A DNA stretch of 64,000 nt from UMGS172 sp045649545 (GCA_045649545.1 JAZRQE010000061.1:1-64000), one strand, 5' to 3'. Counted from the stretch's first letter, positions 15,760 through 25,061 are shown. The notes: generated by a model from the sequence alone, not told the origin. A program made the numbers and translations.

Positions 15760-18700
15760 ATGCTCAAACTCAAAAACATAACTAAACATTACGGTGTCGG
15801 TGAAAGTGATTCGGTGCGTGCGTTACAGGGTGTAAGCATAGAGTTTCGCAAAACCGAGTTTGTTTCAATTTTAGGACAGTCGGGTTGCGGAAAAACAACC
15901 CTATTGAATATCATCGGCGGACTCGACCGCTATACCGACGGGGTCCTTTTGATAAACGGCCGTTCAACCAAGGAATACCGCGACCATGATTGGGACACCT
16001 ACCGCAATCACTCAATCGGTTTTGTTTTTCAAAGTTACAACCTTATTCCGCACCAAACCGTACTTTCAAATGTAGAGTTGGCGTTGACTCTTTCGGGCGT
16101 ATCCAAGCAAGAACGCCGTAAAAGAGCCGTTGCGGCACTTGAAAAGGTAGGTCTAAAAGACCAACTCAACAAAAAACCCAACCAAATGTCAGGCGGACAG
16201 ATGCAACGTGTTGCTATTGCCCGTGCTTTAATAAACGACCCCGAAATTTTACTTGCCGACGAGCCGACAGGTGCTCTGGATTCTGAAACCTCGGAACAGA
16301 TTATGGCACTGTTAAAAGAGGTTGCGAGCGACCGCTTGGTTATAATGGTTACCCACAACCCCGAACTCGCCGAGCGTTATTCTACCCGTATTATAAAAAT
16401 TCTTGACGGCAAAATTATTGACGATTCCAACCCTTACGATTCCGAGCAAGATGACACAAGTCAAGACAGTACAACTGCAACCGAGCAAAACAAAAAGACC
16501 AAGAAAAAACAAAAAGGCACTTCCATGTCCTTTTTTACGGCGTTACTTTTGAGTTTAAACAACCTTTTGACCAAAAAAGGTCGCACCTTTATGACCTCAT
16601 TTGCAGGCAGTATCGGAATTATAGGTATTGCTCTGATTTTATCGTTGTCATCAGGTTTTCAAGCCTACATTGACAAGGTTCAGGAGGATACTCTTTCTTC
16701 ATATCCCATTACTATTTTGGCAGAGGAAGCCGATATGTCGGCACTGTTTCAGTCTATGGCAGAAAACGAGCAAGACCGTCAAAACCGTGAAAACGACAAG
16801 GTTTATGCTAACACCGATATGTACGATATGATGAACGCACTTTTCAATTCCGACTCAAAGCAAAACGATTTAAAGCCGTTTAAGTCTTGGCTTGAAAGTG
16901 CCGACAGTAATATCAGTAAATACACCACAGCCATTCAGTACGGCTACAGCACCAATCTTGATGTTTATGTTGCCGACACGTCTAAAGGCGTTTTAAAGGC
17001 TAACGATTATATGGCACTTTTTGGGGATATTTCAGGCTCTGAAAACTCTAACTCAATGGGCTCTATGATGCCTATGATGTCAGGTAGTTCGGTTAAGGTC
17101 TTTAATGAAATGATTTCTAAAAAAGACGGCACCGGCATTAACGATTTGGTTTATGAGCAATATGAGCTTTTAGACGGCAAGACAATGCACTGGCCTACCG
17201 CTAAAAATGAGGTTTTGTTGGTAGTTAATGAACACAACGAAATTTCGGAATCGTTCCTTTACGCTTTAGGTCTTTTAGACCGTGAGCAGTTAGGTGCCGT
17301 TTGGCGTAAAATTATGTCGGGCGAAAAGGTCGATGATGTTGACATCAGTGCAAACTGGACTTATGAAGATTTATTAGGATTAAAGTTTAAACTGATTTTA
17401 CCCACCGATAAATTCCAAGGTGTTGATACTGATTCTGACAAAACAAACGACCGCTTTGTTGATATGAGTGCCGATGAATCGTTTATGAAACTATTGCTCG
17501 CTTCGGCTGAAGAGTTAGAGGTTGTCGGCATTGTAAAACCTAAAGCCGACGCGGTATCTACCGTTTTAGAGGGCTGTGCGGTTGCTTATACCAAGGAACT
17601 GACCGATTGGTATATTGGAGAAATCAACAAGTCTGAACTTGTAAAATACCAACTCGAAAATAAAGATACCGATATCTTTTCGGGATTGCCGTTTATAACC
17701 GACGTTCCTGAAACCGACGAGGAAAAAGCTCAAAATTTCCTTTCATGGTTCTCAAAACTCGAGCCTCAAAAACAAATCAGCGTTTATACGCATATTGCCT
17801 CTACACCCGACTCCGCAACCTTACAAAGCTTGACCGCAACCGAAATAGCAAAATATTCAACCCGCGATTTGCAGGAAAACTTTATAATATCACTTTATAC
17901 AAGGCAGTCGGCAAGTAGTAATGCAAGCGGAATGACCGAGGAAAATGTACGCAGTATGCTTTCTTCTATGAGCGATGCCCAAATTTACGATTTAGTATAC
18001 CAAACCTTAGCCGAAATGGTAAAGGGACAGTATGCCGCTACACAATCGGCACGCATAACTGCAATGTCTGAGGCGGCTATCACAGCCGAATACGAAACGG
18101 TAATAAACCAAGCGGACAATGTCGCATTAAGCCGCTATTATGATGTGACGTCGGAATTAAGATATTCAAAGACAACTTTAAATGAAAATCTTACAACTAT
18201 CGGATATTCCGATAAAGACGACCCAAGCTCAATCAACATTTACGCCGCAACCTTTGAAGACAAGGACAACATTGCCGAACTGATTGCAAACTATAACAAC
18301 GGCAAGCCGGAAGAAAGCCAAATCACCTATACCGACTATGTTGCAATTATGATGTCTTCAATCAGCACTATTATTAATATGATTTCCTACGTGCTTATTG
18401 CGTTCGTTTCAATTTCCTTGGTGGTATCCTCTATAATGATTGGAATTATCACCTATATCTCGGTTTTGGAACGCACAAAGGAAATTGGAATTTTGCGTTC
18501 AATCGGTGCTTCGAAAAAGGATATTTCCCGCGTATTCAACGCCGAAACCTTGATTGTCGGCTTTGTTGCAGGCTTACTTGGAATTTTAGTCACAGTGCTT
18601 CTCAATATTCCAATAAGTTTGATTATCGAAAAATTCTCAGATATTAAAGGATTAGCCTCGTTACCGTTGGGCGGTGCAATAATTTTGGTAGCCATCAGTA

Positions 18701-18783
18701 TGGGCTTGACCTTAATTGCAGGACTTATACCGTCACGCGTTGCCGCCAACAAAGACCCTGTTGAAGCGTTAAGAACAGAATAA
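15760..18783 (+). CDS. Fused ABC transporter ATPase-permease (MacB/FtsX type)
   Basis: 1007 residues. The N-terminal ATPase (about 1-225) has Walker A 'GQSGCGKTT', signature 'MSGGQMQRVA', Walker B 'ILLADEPTGALD' and the switch His in 'MVTHNPEL'. A charged linker precedes the first membrane helix near 280. A large extracytoplasmic domain of about 550 residues follows, then three C-terminal helices with the FtsX motif 'ERTKEIGILRSIGAS' near 905. This layout belongs to MacB/LolCDE-type machines that use ATP to move a periplasmic or outer-face domain rather than import solutes. Substrates may be peptides, lipids or lipoproteins. It stands alone. Confidence 0.92.
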   Translation: MLKLKNITKHYGVGESDSVRALQGVSIEFRKTEFVSILGQSGCGKTTLLNIIGGLDRYTDGVLLINGRSTKEYRDHDWDTYRNHSIGFVFQSYNLIPHQTVLSNVELALTLSGVSKQERRKRAVAALEKVGLKDQLNKKPNQMSGGQMQRVAIARALINDPEILLADEPTGALDSETSEQIMALLKEVASDRLVIMVTHNPELAERYSTRIIKILDGKIIDDSNPYDSEQDDTSQDSTTATEQNKKTKKKQKGTSMSFFTALLLSLNNLLTKKGRTFMTSFAGSIGIIGIALILSLSSGFQAYIDKVQEDTLSSYPITILAEEADMSALFQSMAENEQDRQNRENDKVYANTDMYDMMNALFNSDSKQNDLKPFKSWLESADSNISKYTTAIQYGYSTNLDVYVADTSKGVLKANDYMALFGDISGSENSNSMGSMMPMMSGSSVKVFNEMISKKDGTGINDLVYEQYELLDGKTMHWPTAKNEVLLVVNEHNEISESFLYALGLLDREQLGAVWRKIMSGEKVDDVDISANWTYEDLLGLKFKLILPTDKFQGVDTDSDKTNDRFVDMSADESFMKLLLASAEELEVVGIVKPKADAVSTVLEGCAVAYTKELTDWYIGEINKSELVKYQLENKDTDIFSGLPFITDVPETDEEKAQNFLSWFSKLEPQKQISVYTHIASTPDSATLQSLTATEIAKYSTRDLQENFIISLYTRQSASSNASGMTEENVRSMLSSMSDAQIYDLVYQTLAEMVKGQYAATQSARITAMSEAAITAEYETVINQADNVALSRYYDVTSELRYSKTTLNENLTTIGYSDKDDPSSINIYAATFEDKDNIAELIANYNNGKPEESQITYTDYVAIMMSSISTIINMISYVLIAFVSISLVVSSIMIGIITYISVLERTKEIGILRSIGASKKDISRVFNAETLIVGFVAGLLGILVTVLLNIPISLIIEKFSDIKGLASLPLGGAIILVAISMGLTLIAGLIPSRVAANKDPVEALRTE

Positions 18784-18791
18784 AAAAAGAA

Positions 18792-18823
18792 AATCCCAAT
18801 TGCACAATAGTGCAATTGGGATT
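18792..18823. terminator. Bidirectional intrinsic terminator
   Basis: AATCCCAATTGCAC / GTGCAATTGGGATT with an A-run to the left. It lies between the ABC gene and the convergent hemolysin III gene. Confidence 0.88.
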
Positions 18824-18831
18824 AATTATTT

Positions 18832-19503
18832 TTACAATATATAAAGCAAAATGCTAAAGAACTGTAACACACTGCCTGCAACCACAAAAATGTGGAAAAT
18901 CGAATGCATATATCGATACTTTTTGCCGATACCGTAAAGCACTGCACCGACCGTATAGGATACGCCGCCTAACAGCAAGAACATAATTCCTGCAGGCGGT
19001 ACTGCCTTCATAACAGTTTTGGCCGCAAAAACGATACCCCAACCCATTCCAATATAACAAAGCATTGAAAATTTATCATACTTTTTAAGGTCGATTGCGG
19101 TTAAGGTTGCCGCTAACGCTGCAAGTCCCCACTCAACCCCAAACAGCACCCACGCCGTAACGACACTCTCGCGTCGAATTGCTGTCAATAAAATCGGGGT
19201 ATACGTGCCTGCAATCAGCAAATAAATGGTACAGTGGTCAATGACCTGCATAACCTTTTTACCCATATTGGGGTTAAGGCCGTGATAAACACTTGAAACG
19301 GTATACAAAAGCACCATCGAGCTGCCGTAAATCGCACTGCCTACTACTCCGTAAGCGTCGCCATGCAATGCCGAAACGATAACACACAACACCAACGCCG
19401 CAACGCCGAAAGCACCGCCTGTAATGTGCGAAATCATATTAAAAAGCTCTTCACCGCGGGTATAATCGGGTAACTTGCGGTCTATAAGCTTAGTTCTTGT
19501 CAT
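18832..19503 (-). CDS. Hemolysin III / PAQR family membrane protein
   Basis: About 223 residues from ATG 19503, which begins one base after the degV stop; an upstream in-frame start lies inside degV. Seven membrane helices. Family motifs are 'EELFNMISHITGG', 'YHGLNP', 'VIDHCTIYLLIAGTYTP' and a terminal 'MHSIFHIFVVAGSVLQF'. The His residues are candidates for the zinc site of PAQR proteins. The bacterial role (membrane fluidity or ceramidase-like activity) is unclear, and the hemolysin name is historical. It is translationally coupled to degV. Confidence 0.9.
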   Translation of the reverse strand: MTRTKLIDRKLPDYTRGEELFNMISHITGGAFGVAALVLCVIVSALHGDAYGVVGSAIYGSSMVLLYTVSSVYHGLNPNMGKKVMQVIDHCTIYLLIAGTYTPILLTAIRRESVVTAWVLFGVEWGLAALAATLTAIDLKKYDKFSMLCYIGMGWGIVFAAKTVMKAVPPAGIMFLLLGGVSYTVGAVLYGIGKKYRYMHSIFHIFVVAGSVLQFFSILLYIL

Positions 19504-19504
19504 A

Positions 19505-20371
19505 CTACCTTTCCTTTCCGATAAAGAAGAGAGCCAGCGTGCCGGGACCTGAATGAGCACCGATAACCGGACCGGTGTATACCGTACATTCAACCTCTAC
19601 ACCGTAGGTGTCCTTTATAATTTTTGCTAAAGTATTGGCATCATCCTCGCAGTCGCCGTGACAAATGTAGACAGGACCGGAGGTCTTATCAATCGCCAAC
19701 TCGCCAAACTTGTCAGCCAAAGCCTGAATGGCAGCATTACGTCCGCGGACTTTGGTTACATTAATGAGGTGACCCTCATCATCCATATGCAATACCGGTT
19801 TAATACCAAGCAAACCGCCCACAAACGCAACGGTAGGACTTATTCTTCCTCCACGTTTTAAGTAAACCAAATCATCAACGGTAAACCAATGGCACTGGTG
19901 AAGCCTTGTGTCTTCAACGAATTTTGCAACTTCCTCGATGGTTGCACCTTTGTTCTTCTCTTTGACCGCTAAATCTACAAGCATACCAAAGCCGGCAGAA
20001 GCGGCAAGAGTATCCACCGCAATGATTTTTCTATCCGGGAACTCTTCCTTTAATTCTTCAGCAGCCAACCTGCCCGAATTATATGTTGTACTCAAACCCG
20101 AAGAAAAACCGATATATAAAACATCATTTCCGTTCTTCAACTCTTCACGAAATGCGTTGCAAAAGGCTTCAGAATTGACGGCAGAGGTTTTTGCGGTAGC
20201 ACCGCCACGCATTTTGTTGTAAAATTCTTTTGCATCAATATCATCATTTTTGTGTTCGGTTGTGTCGCCGTCATAAACCAAGGTAAGACTTATGTGCTTT
20301 ACACCAATATCATCTAAATGTTTAGGTCCCAGGTCACAAGCCGAGTCTGTAAAAATCACAAAATTGTTCAT
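19505..20371 (-). CDS. degV: DegV family fatty-acid-binding protein
   Basis: 288 residues from ATG 20371, which has AAGGAG at good spacing; a longer frame to 20443 has no site. The N-terminal 'FTDSACDLG' and 'SGLSTTYNSG' are DegV fatty-acid-binding signatures, as is 'LKRGGRISPTVAFVGGLLGIKPVL'-like sequence near residue 160. The C-terminal 'GAHSGPGTLALFFIG' closes the domain. DegV/FakB proteins present fatty acids to the kinase FakA, whose gene is not in this window. The gene forms a two-gene unit with the hemolysin III gene. Confidence 0.92.
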   Translation of the reverse strand: MNNFVIFTDSACDLGPKHLDDIGVKHISLTLVYDGDTTEHKNDDIDAKEFYNKMRGGATAKTSAVNSEAFCNAFREELKNGNDVLYIGFSSGLSTTYNSGRLAAEELKEEFPDRKIIAVDTLAASAGFGMLVDLAVKEKNKGATIEEVAKFVEDTRLHQCHWFTVDDLVYLKRGGRISPTVAFVGGLLGIKPVLHMDDEGHLINVTKVRGRNAAIQALADKFGELAIDKTSGPVYICHGDCEDDANTLAKIIKDTYGVEVECTVYTGPVIGAHSGPGTLALFFIGKER

Positions 20372-20540
20372 AACAATGTTCTCCTTTTTTTGCAGATGTT
20401 TTTCAACGATATTTATGATACACCAAAACCCTATTTTAGTCACTGAACTGTTAAAAATTTTATGTATACACTTAAAACGGCACCGGTAGAGTCGATTTTT
20501 GTCATATCTACCATCGGTAGAATACCTCTTAAATCAAGGG

Positions 20541-20569
20541 TTGCAAAGGCATAAAAGTTATGTTATACT
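20541..20569 (+). promoter_or_regulatory. Putative promoter of the XRE regulator gene
   Basis: TTGCAA (20541-20546), 17-base spacer, TATACT (20564-20569). A near-palindrome, TCTACC-ATC-GGTAGA, lies just upstream at about 20508-20522 and could be an operator. Confidence 0.55.
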
Positions 20570-20621
20570 GTACTTGTAAAATTAAACAGTAGAGAGATTT
20601 TTTTAGAAATCGGGTGACTAA

Positions 20622-21212
20622 ATGAAAGATTTAAAAAACATTATAGCCGATAATATCGTACTTCTCCGCAAGGAAAAAGGGCTAACACAAGCACAATTAG
20701 CTGAAAGACTCAATTATTCTGACAAGGCGGTTTCCAAATGGGAACGCGGTGAGTCTTTGCCTGATGTTGCTGTGCTTAAATCTTTAGCAGAGATTTTGGG
20801 TGTCACTGTAGACTATCTTTTGGAAAGCGACCACCAAAATGCAGAACTAAAAAAAGCGGCAGTCAGCCGTAAAAAATTCCGCCAACGTGCGATTATCACC
20901 TCAATGTGTGTAATGCTTATTTGGTTGGTGGCAACGGTTGTGTTCTTTATACTCGATACGGTGACACATTTAAATCAGCATTGGCTCTGCTTTGTTTATG
21001 CCGCACCGGTTAGTTTTGCGGTTTGGTTGATTTTTAATTCTATTTGGTTTAACCCGAGACGCAATTATTTAATTATTTCTGCGCTTTTGTGGACAACCTT
21101 AGCCTCGCTTTTTGTGACTTTTTTGTGGCTAAAACTGTGGCTTTTGTTTATTGTTGGCATCCCTGCACAGATTATAATATTTCTGTGGTCAGGTATGCAA
21201 GGACGAGACTAA
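20622..21212 (+). CDS. XRE-family regulator with C-terminal membrane helices
   Basis: 196 residues. An N-terminal helix-turn-helix of the Cro/XRE type occupies about residues 5-62 ('LTQAQLAERLNYSDKAVSKW'), very like those of Clostridial repressors. It is followed by a charged linker and four hydrophobic segments (about 88-190). The membrane tail suggests a regulator tethered to or sensing the membrane. Targets are unknown; an inverted repeat upstream of its promoter may be autoregulatory. The gene is followed by the structured RNA region. Confidence 0.85.
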   Translation: MKDLKNIIADNIVLLRKEKGLTQAQLAERLNYSDKAVSKWERGESLPDVAVLKSLAEILGVTVDYLLESDHQNAELKKAAVSRKKFRQRAIITSMCVMLIWLVATVVFFILDTVTHLNQHWLCFVYAAPVSFAVWLIFNSIWFNPRRNYLIISALLWTTLASLFVTFLWLKLWLLFIVGIPAQIIIFLWSGMQGRD

Positions 21213-21267
21213 ACTTTTGAGTTTTCACTCTAAACTTTTACTTAAAGGCGGTTTCCCGCCTTAACTC

Positions 21268-21616
21268 GGGGGCGTAGCACAGCTGGGAAAGCGTAACCAA
21301 ATCATTCAAACCCAAATCAGGTTTTGAAACACATATTTTCCGCTCTACTTCGCCTAAATACTCGCAAATCCGACAGGATTTGCTGCGCTTTTGACTCGAA
21401 TATCAAAAAATATGTCATTTACAAAACTCTACGACCTTAAATGCGCGTTTTTTTGAGTAGATTTTGGTGAAGAGGAGTTCGTAAGGCAAACGCCTATGGA
21501 CGACGATGAGCCGAAAGATGCCTAAAAAACACCATTTAAGGCTGATTCGGGCTTGAACGATTTGGTTGCTGTTCGCATCCGTAAGGTCGTGGGTTCAATC
21601 CCCATCGTCTCCACCA
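21268..21616 (+). ncRNA. Unidentified structured RNA with tRNA-like ends
   Basis: About 349 nt. The 5' end GGGGGCG pairs (two G-T wobbles) with CGTCTCC just before ACCA at 21613-21616. A T-arm GTGGG-TTCAATC-CCCAT (21589-21605) is canonical, and a D-loop-like AGCTGGGA follows TAGCAC. Where an anticodon stem would be, a 19-bp helix with two mismatches (21295-21313 with 21549-21567) encloses about 235 nt of nested hairpins: GTTTTG/CAAAAC, ACATATTTT/AAAATATGT, GCAAATCC/GGATTTGC, CCTTAAATG/CATTTAAGG and one at 21477-21501. The overall plan is like tmRNA, but the tmRNA 5' signature and a tag reading frame are not seen. The alternative is a tRNA gene split by an insertion. The D-stem is weak. Confidence 0.5.
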
Positions 21617-21663
21617 AAAGAAAAATTCAACCTCACATAAATTCACTATTTTGGAGGGTAAAA

Positions 21664-22605
21664 ATGATAGATTCCTTTTTAGGCAACCGAGAAATTAAAG
21701 AAACCTTAAAAAGCATAATTTCAAGCGGACGCTTTCCGCACGCCTTTATAATTGAGGGTGCCGAGGGCTCGGGACGTCATACCTTGGCAAAAATCATTGC
21801 CGCTGCCGCAATTTGTGAAGCTGAATTAGAAACAAAACCCTGCGGAAAATGTCGAATTTGTGAACTTGTAAAAAAAGACGGACACTGTGATATATTGACC
21901 TATGCACCCGACGGGGCAACCTTTAAGGTTGACACTGTGCGTGAAGTTCGCGATAATGCTTTCATTATGCCGATTGAATCAAAACGCAAGGTTAATATCC
22001 TATCTGATTGCGACAAAATGAACGAGCCGGCTCAAAACGCCTTTTTAAAGGTGCTTGAAGAACCACCCGAGTTTATGATTTTTATACTTATTTGCCAAAA
22101 CGCCTCCTCGCTTTTGCCGACTGTTCGCTCACGCTGTGTAACCTTGTCGGTTTCAAACCCCGACTTTGCCGAAGCAAAAAAATATATTGCTCTGAAAACA
22201 GGCAAACCGGAAGGCGACATAGACGAGGCATTGGAGGTTTCTCACGGAAACGTAGGTAAAGCGTTAGAAATTCTTTCGGGTGAAACCGCAAAATCGGTCG
22301 AGGCTGCAAAGGAATTTTTAGTTGCCGTTAAAAATCGCGACCGTATGTCGGCACTTAAAACTCTCCTTAAATTTGAAAAAGACCGTTTAGGATTTACGGC
22401 GTTTTTAGGCGAACTGCGTCTAATTTCACAAAACGAGGCTTTAAAATGTGCAAAACGCAAGTCGGAACTTTCATTATCTTCCGTAACCAAGCTTTTAAAG
22501 ACTGCCGAAAGCACCGAGTTGGAATTTCGCCGTCACATCGGTCAACCCCTCTCAATCTCACTTGTTTCAACCCGTCTTTGTGCAGAAATTTTTGAAAATT
22601 TATAA
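21664..22605 (+). CDS. holB: DNA polymerase III delta' subunit
   Basis: 313 residues from ATG 21664 with GGAGGG at 21653-21658. The frame is open upstream to 21553, but that part would translate the tRNA-like 3' end and is rejected. This is a clamp-loader AAA+ domain: P-loop region 'EGAEGSGRHTLAK' (a degenerate Walker A, normal for delta'), zinc-binding Cys cluster 'CGKCRICELVKKDGHCD', 'AFLKVLEEPPE' and sensor 'LLPTVRSRC'. It works in the clamp loader with DnaX and HolA, neither of which is in this window. It is followed by ricT, as in many Firmicutes. Confidence 0.93.
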   Translation: MIDSFLGNREIKETLKSIISSGRFPHAFIIEGAEGSGRHTLAKIIAAAAICEAELETKPCGKCRICELVKKDGHCDILTYAPDGATFKVDTVREVRDNAFIMPIESKRKVNILSDCDKMNEPAQNAFLKVLEEPPEFMIFILICQNASSLLPTVRSRCVTLSVSNPDFAEAKKYIALKTGKPEGDIDEALEVSHGNVGKALEILSGETAKSVEAAKEFLVAVKNRDRMSALKTLLKFEKDRLGFTAFLGELRLISQNEALKCAKRKSELSLSSVTKLLKTAESTELEFRRHIGQPLSISLVSTRLCAEIFENL

Positions 22606-22705
22606 CTATTAAGGCAATATATAACTATTGAAATTTTTTTCGTTTTGTGATAAAATGTTATGTCGTGGGAAGTTTTTAAATTTTCTCATTTTAAGGAGTA
22701 AACGA

Positions 22706-23563
22706 ATGGTTGAAGTTATCGGAGTAAAATTCCGTTCTGACGGACGTATATATTCATTCAGCCCTGCAGGAAAGAAGTTTTCGGCAGGCTCATATGTTAT
22801 TGTCACCACTTCAAGAGGTACCGAATGCGGTGAGGTCGCAAGTGAAAACCATAATGTGCCCGATTCAAGCATTATCGGTCAGTTGAAGGAGGTTGTACGT
22901 CCTGCAACCGAGGACGACCTTAAGAAAATGCGTGAGAACCGCGAAAAAGAAAAGGTTGCTTTTGAGTTTTGTGAGCAAAAAATCCTTGAACGCGGTTTGG
23001 AAATGAAATTGGTTGACGTTGAGGTTACTTTTGACGCAACAAAAATTCTTTTCTTCTTCACTGCCGACGGTAGGGTTGATTTTAGAGAATTAGTCAAAGA
23101 TTTAGCAAGTCAGTTCCACACACGTATTGAGTTGCGTCAAATTGGCGTCAGGGATGAAGCCAAAATGATGGGCGGTTTGGGAATTTGCGGACAACCTTTC
23201 TGTTGTTCAAGATTTTTGGGGGATTTCCAGCCGGTTTCAATTAAAATGGCAAAAGAGCAAGGTCTTTCCTTAAACCCGACCAAGATTTCGGGTACATGCG
23301 GAAGATTGATGTGCTGTTTAAAGTATGAGCAAGACGCTTACGAGCATTTAGATAAAATCACACCGCGAAACGGCAGTTACGTTGACACTCCCGAGGGCAA
23401 AGGTACTGTTGTTGATGTCAGCCTGCTCACCGGAAAATTAAAGGTTCAGTTAGACGGGTCTGACGGTTTACCCATTACCGTACACCGCGACGAGGTTAAC
23501 ATTTTAAGAGGTTGCAAGGGCTGTAAGAAAAACGCTCAACAACCCGAAGACGAACAACAATAA
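22706..23563 (+). CDS. ricT: RicT/PSP1 domain protein (YaaT family)
   Basis: 285 residues from ATG 22706 with AAGGAG at 22693-22698. The PSP1 C-terminal domain spans about residues 60-145. A cysteine-rich signature follows: 'GGLGICGQPFCCSRF' and 'GTCGRLMCCLKYE', with a final 'CKGCKKN'. In Bacillus, RicT with RicA and RicF forms an Fe-S complex that guides RNase Y and affects sporulation and competence. RicA and RicF genes are not seen here. The position after holB matches Bacillus (holB-yaaT). Confidence 0.93.
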   Translation: MVEVIGVKFRSDGRIYSFSPAGKKFSAGSYVIVTTSRGTECGEVASENHNVPDSSIIGQLKEVVRPATEDDLKKMRENREKEKVAFEFCEQKILERGLEMKLVDVEVTFDATKILFFFTADGRVDFRELVKDLASQFHTRIELRQIGVRDEAKMMGGLGICGQPFCCSRFLGDFQPVSIKMAKEQGLSLNPTKISGTCGRLMCCLKYEQDAYEHLDKITPRNGSYVDTPEGKGTVVDVSLLTGKLKVQLDGSDGLPITVHRDEVNILRGCKGCKKNAQQPEDEQQ

Positions 23564-23598
23564 ATTTTTATTTTAAGTTTAATAAAGGGGAATTTTTT

Positions 23599-24297
23599 AT
23601 GAAAAAACTTTATGAAGGCAAAACCAAAGACGTTTATGAGCTTGAAAACGGCAATGTGCTGTTGAAGTTTAAGGACGATTGCACCGGCAAAGACGGTGTG
23701 TTTGACCCGGGCGAGAACGCTGTAGGTCTTACAATCGACGGTATCGGCAAGGCTAACTTGCAGACCTCGGTTTACTATTTTGAGTTGCTCAAAAAGGAAG
23801 GAATTAAGACTCACTACGTAAGTGCAGACATCGAAAACGCTACTATGGAAGTTCTTCCTGCAGAGTGTTTCGGTAAGGCTCAGGGCGGTAACGGTCTTGA
23901 AGTTATTTGCCGACTTGTTGCTACCGGTAGTTTCATCCGTCGCTATGGCGAGTACATTAAAGACGGCACTGTTCTCCCTGGCGGTTATGTTGAGTGCACC
24001 TTTAAGAATGACGAAAAGGGTGACCCGCTTGTAACCGGTGAAGGTTTGGCAGCTTTGGGCGTTATGACCCCTGAAATGTTCGAGTCTATGAAAGAGCAGA
24101 CCTTGAAAATCACCAAAATTGTTGCTGATGACCTTAAAACTTTAGGTCTTGACCTTTGGGATGTTAAGTTTGAGTTTGGCTACAACAACGGCGAAGTTGT
24201 ACTTATTGACGAAATCGCTTCGGGCAATATGCGTGTATATAAGGACGGCAAAATCGTTGACCCGATTAAGTTGACCGAGATTATCAACAACAGATAA
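23599..24297 (+). CDS. purC: Phosphoribosylaminoimidazole-succinocarboxamide synthase
   Basis: 232 residues, full length for SAICAR synthetase, with AAAGGGG before ATG 23599. Motifs: 'YEGKTKDVYE' at the N-terminus (ATP site), 'VICRLVATGSFIRRYGE' and 'LIDEIASGNMRVY'. It joins CAIR and aspartate in purine synthesis. No other pur gene and no purine riboswitch is visible, so it is separate from the main pathway operon. A terminator follows. Confidence 0.97.
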   Translation: MKKLYEGKTKDVYELENGNVLLKFKDDCTGKDGVFDPGENAVGLTIDGIGKANLQTSVYYFELLKKEGIKTHYVSADIENATMEVLPAECFGKAQGGNGLEVICRLVATGSFIRRYGEYIKDGTVLPGGYVECTFKNDEKGDPLVTGEGLAALGVMTPEMFESMKEQTLKITKIVADDLKTLGLDLWDVKFEFGYNNGEVVLIDEIASGNMRVYKDGKIVDPIKLTEIINNR

Positions 24298-24312
24298 CCT
24301 AATAAATAAAGT

Positions 24313-24347
24313 AACCGCAACGTTGAATTTACAATGTTGCGGTTTTT
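24313..24347. terminator. Intrinsic terminator of purC
   Basis: AACCGCAACGTTG-AATTTA-CAATGTTGCGGTT followed by TTTATT. It reaches the last codon of the convergent SLOG gene. Confidence 0.85.
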
Positions 24348-24915
24348 ATTCTTTATCCGGTGGGATAAGTATAAGTCTTGCCTTATACTGTGCGGTTTTT
24401 TCGCCGACCGGATTGGTTTCAAAGATATTTAAAATCTCGCGACCGTTTTTTACGGCATAGTTTAATGTGCTTTTTGTACCGCCTTCTTTACCGTCAAAAT
24501 AGGTCAAAACGTATCGGCTTCGGTCAACCATATAGCGGTTACGGTTTGCGTAAACCCATTTGGAGTATTCTCCACTTAATGTGATTACCTCATCGCACTC
24601 TTCCAAAACCTCGCGGTAACGGTTTTGCCATTCTTTGGGCCAACCGTTTTCCTGCCCCGAAAACGGCACAACGGCAATTAGTTTTATGTCTTTTCGTGCC
24701 AACCGCAACGTTATGACATGTTCGGCTGCCAAAAGGTCAAACCCCATTGCCATTCCGGTGTAAAATACGGTGCAACCTTTTTCGAGCATATCGGCAATGC
24801 CGGTGTAGAGCCTGCGGACAAGCGTGCAATACCTTTTATCCTCAACTGAAAACGGGAAACCGAACTTTTCAGGTCTATACCCTGTGAAGCAGCAGGCGTT
24901 TTCAATATTTATCAC
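24346..24915 (-). CDS. SLOG/YpsA-type DUF1273 family protein
   Basis: 189 residues starting at GTG 24915; the ribosome-binding site is weak (GGTGAT). The N-terminal 'CCFTGYRPEKFGF' and 'FYTGMAMGFDLLAAEHV' are typical of YpsA-like SLOG proteins, a Rossmann-like fold that binds nucleotides or nucleotide-derived ligands. 'VVPFSGQENGWP' and 'YMVDRSRYVLTYFDG' continue the family pattern. Bacillus YpsA influences cell division, but the molecular role is unsettled. Single gene. Confidence 0.85.
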   Translation of the reverse strand: MINIENACCFTGYRPEKFGFPFSVEDKRYCTLVRRLYTGIADMLEKGCTVFYTGMAMGFDLLAAEHVITLRLARKDIKLIAVVPFSGQENGWPKEWQNRYREVLEECDEVITLSGEYSKWVYANRNRYMVDRSRYVLTYFDGKEGGTKSTLNYAVKNGREILNIFETNPVGEKTAQYKARLILIPPDKE

Positions 24916-24977
24916 TATATCACCAACTTATTATATTAAGAATTTTTGTGAATTTCTAACTTTTATTAAACCGAATG

Positions 24978-25006
24978 TTGACAAAATTAAGTTTCGGTTT
25001 TATACT
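24978..25006 (+). promoter_or_regulatory. Consensus promoter of the lrp-MGMT operon
   Basis: Perfect TTGACA (24978-24983), 17-base spacer, TATACT (25001-25006). The leader of about 50 bases contains AAGGGG before ATG 25062. Confidence 0.85.
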
Positions 25007-25061
25007 TTTTATATAGTATAGTATAACACATTACATATTTATTTACAAGAAGGGGAACACT

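Noticed and set aside
21295..21567. Group I intron inside a tRNA
   Set aside because: No GACTATAGTCC-like P7/R-S core and no recognisable splice-site pairing; the anticodon loop cannot be reconstructed from the flanks.
21268..21616. Annotation of the tRNA-like RNA as ssrA (tmRNA)
   Set aside because: The near-universal 5' GGNTTCGAC motif is missing and no short frame ending in Ala-Ala plus stop occurs at the right distance. Only shape and length agree.
21553..21663. N-terminal extension of HolB
   Set aside because: It would translate the T-arm and CCA end of the tRNA-like RNA; ATG 21664 has a strong ribosome-binding site and the conserved protein start.
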